Part shown: positions 4,642 through 5,594 of the stretch, piece by piece
How the letters are laid out: the number at the start of each line of letters is the position of its first letter
Position numbering within the stretch: position 1 is the stretch's first letter
NCBI GenBank assembly: GCA_003175865.1
Contig: PSRF01000308.1
Location: 1-5,594, forward strand
DNA from: Blastocatellia bacterium
GTDB taxonomy: Bacteria; Acidobacteriota; Blastocatellia; Pyrinomonadales; Pyrinomonadaceae
Length of the DNA stretch: 5,594 bases
Direction of reading: 5' to 3'
Translations under genes and position numbers: made by a program
The notes under the pieces: model-generated
Told to the model about the DNA's origin: nothing
Databases searched by the model: none
What the model saw: only the letters and a program-made list of their open reading frames with translations

Positions 4642-5594
4642 ATGTTCAAGAAGGTCCTAATTGCTAATCGCGGTGAAATTGCCATACGGATCATTCGCGC
4701 TTGTCGTGAACTGGGTATCTCACCGGTTGCTGTTTACTCGGACGCAGATGCGGAAAGTCCTCACGTGCGAATGGCAGACGAAGCGGTGCGTGTCGGTCCA
4801 GCACCATCTGTTGAGAGTTATCTTAAGATTCCCGCAATCGTCGACGCTGCAAAATCCACTGAGGCAGAAGCAATTCATCCTGGTTACGGATTCCTGGCTG
4901 AGAACGCTGAATTTGCGAGTGCTGTAGCGGACATCGGCTTAACGTTCATTGGTCCTTCAGCCGATGCAATGGAGATCATGGGTTCAAAAACTAGTGCACG
5001 TCGCGCGGCGGTAGACGCTGGTGTGCCAATCGTTCCAGGCACAGTGGACCCACTTACCTCCTTCGCAGAGGCTAAGAAAACAGCACAGAAGTTTGGTTAT
5101 CCCGTAATGCTGAAGGCAGCAGCCGGTGGTGGTGGCAAAGGAATGCGCCTCGTAACATCCGACGACGAATTGTTGTCTGCGTTTGAAGGAGCACAAGCTG
5201 AAGCCGCGTCTGCATTCGGTGATTCGTCTGTTTATCTTGAGAAGGCGGTTGAAAAACCACGGCACATTGAGATTCAGATCTTCGCTGACACTCATGGCAA
5301 CGTGGTTCACCTCGGAGAACGTGAGTGCTCAATTCAACGTCGTCACCAGAAAGTGGTTGAGGAGTGTCCGTCACCGATTAACGATCTGGAGTTGCGACGT
5401 GTGATGGGCGAAGCCGCGATCAAGATCGCCCGTACGGTCAACTACGTGGGTGCGGGCACTGTTGAGTTTCTCGTCGCTGATACGACGCGCGACTTCTACT
5501 TCCTTGAAATGAATACGCGTTTGCAAGTTGAGCATCCAGTCACAGAACTGGTAACTGGACATGACCTTGTCCGCGAACAGTTTTTGATCGCCGC
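4642..5594 (+). CDS. accC: Biotin carboxylase subunit of an acyl-CoA carboxylase (partial, 3' end cut)
   Basis: Carboxylates biotin on its carrier protein using ATP and bicarbonate, the first half-reaction of acetyl-CoA or propionyl-CoA carboxylase. The frame is open from ATG 4642 to the window end (317 codons), with no stop. Visible parts are the N-terminal '[18 protein letters not shown]' (4-21), '[12 protein letters not shown]' (74-85), the ATP-grasp glycine loop GGGGKGM (162-168) with Lys158 before it, '[16 protein letters not shown]' with Lys237, and '[14 protein letters not shown]', where Glu289, Asn291 and Arg293 match E. coli E288, N290 and R292. The start is fixed by an in-frame TGA at 4630-4632. 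No Shine-Dalgarno sequence is visible. '[11 protein letters not shown]' is closer to acyl-CoA carboxylase alpha chains than to E. coli AccC, so the full protein might carry more C-terminal sequence or a fused biotin domain. The symbol is therefore tentative. Confidence 0.93.
   Translation, partial: MFKKVLIANRGEIAIRIIRACRELGISPVAVYSDADAESPHVRMADEAVRVGPAPSVESYLKIPAIVDAAKSTEAEAIHPGYGFLAENAEFASAVADIGLTFIGPSADAMEIMGSKTSARRAAVDAGVPIVPGTVDPLTSFAEAKKTAQKFGYPVMLKAAAGGGGKGMRLVTSDDELLSAFEGAQAEAASAFGDSSVYLEKAVEKPRHIEIQIFADTHGNVVHLGERECSIQRRHQKVVEECPSPINDLELRRVMGEAAIKIARTVNYVGAGTVEFLVADTTRDFYFLEMNTRLQVEHPVTELVTGHDLVREQFLIA

Noticed and set aside
4476..4667. 63-codon plus-strand frame across the repeat
   Set aside because: It is a by-product of the heptad repeat lacking stops in one frame; low-complexity product and no ribosome binding site.
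4661..4927. 88-codon plus-strand frame inside the biotin carboxylase region
   Set aside because: It lies in another frame over a clear, continuous biotin carboxylase reading frame starting at 4642; the translation has no family features.
4984..5374. Long minus-strand frames of 100-108 codons
   Set aside because: Antisense shadows of the conserved biotin carboxylase ATP-grasp region; Cys/His/Arg-rich composition.

Overview
The window looks like ordinary chromosomal sequence of a free-living bacterium with roughly balanced base composition. My best guess is the Acidobacteriota (Blastocatellia-like). This rests on the gene types, the frequent TTG starts, a zinc-ribbon/pilin-like membrane protein and a phosphofructokinase of the actinobacterial/acidobacterial kind. 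There is no rRNA or other decisive marker, so the assignment is an inference. No prophage, CRISPR array, transposase or tRNA was recognised.

Layout. On the minus strand at the left edge is a small acidic protein of unknown function (40-309), divergent from the rest. All other genes are on the plus strand. A phosphofructokinase gene (pfkA, 529-1641) is followed 49 nt later by the transcription elongation factor gene greA (1691-2158), with a perfect hairpin between them. A 269-nt non-coding gap contains a near-consensus sigma-70-type promoter (2324-2352). It is well placed to start a second unit: a CDP-alcohol phosphatidyltransferase (2428-3144), then a zinc-ribbon, three-helix membrane protein with a pilin-like outer domain (3192-4106), then a small DUF3592-like protein (4199-4486). 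A heptamer-built palindromic repeat (4486-4633) fills the next gap. It stops 8 nt before the ATG of a biotin carboxylase gene (4642 to the window end), which is cut off by the window edge after 317 codons.

How the genes fit together. The products serve core metabolism: glycolysis (PfkA), transcript rescue (GreA), phospholipid headgroup synthesis (CDP-alcohol transferase) and acyl-CoA carboxylation for fatty acid or propionate metabolism (biotin carboxylase). The two middle proteins are uncharacterised and may belong to the cell envelope.

Most notable points are the mixed cosubstrate signature of the phosphofructokinase (Gly at E. coli position 104, Lys at 124), the zinc-ribbon/pseudopilin-like fusion lacking the conserved Glu5, and the heptad palindrome abutting a gene start that has no visible ribosome binding site. 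I found no convincing evidence of an entirely new multi-gene system.
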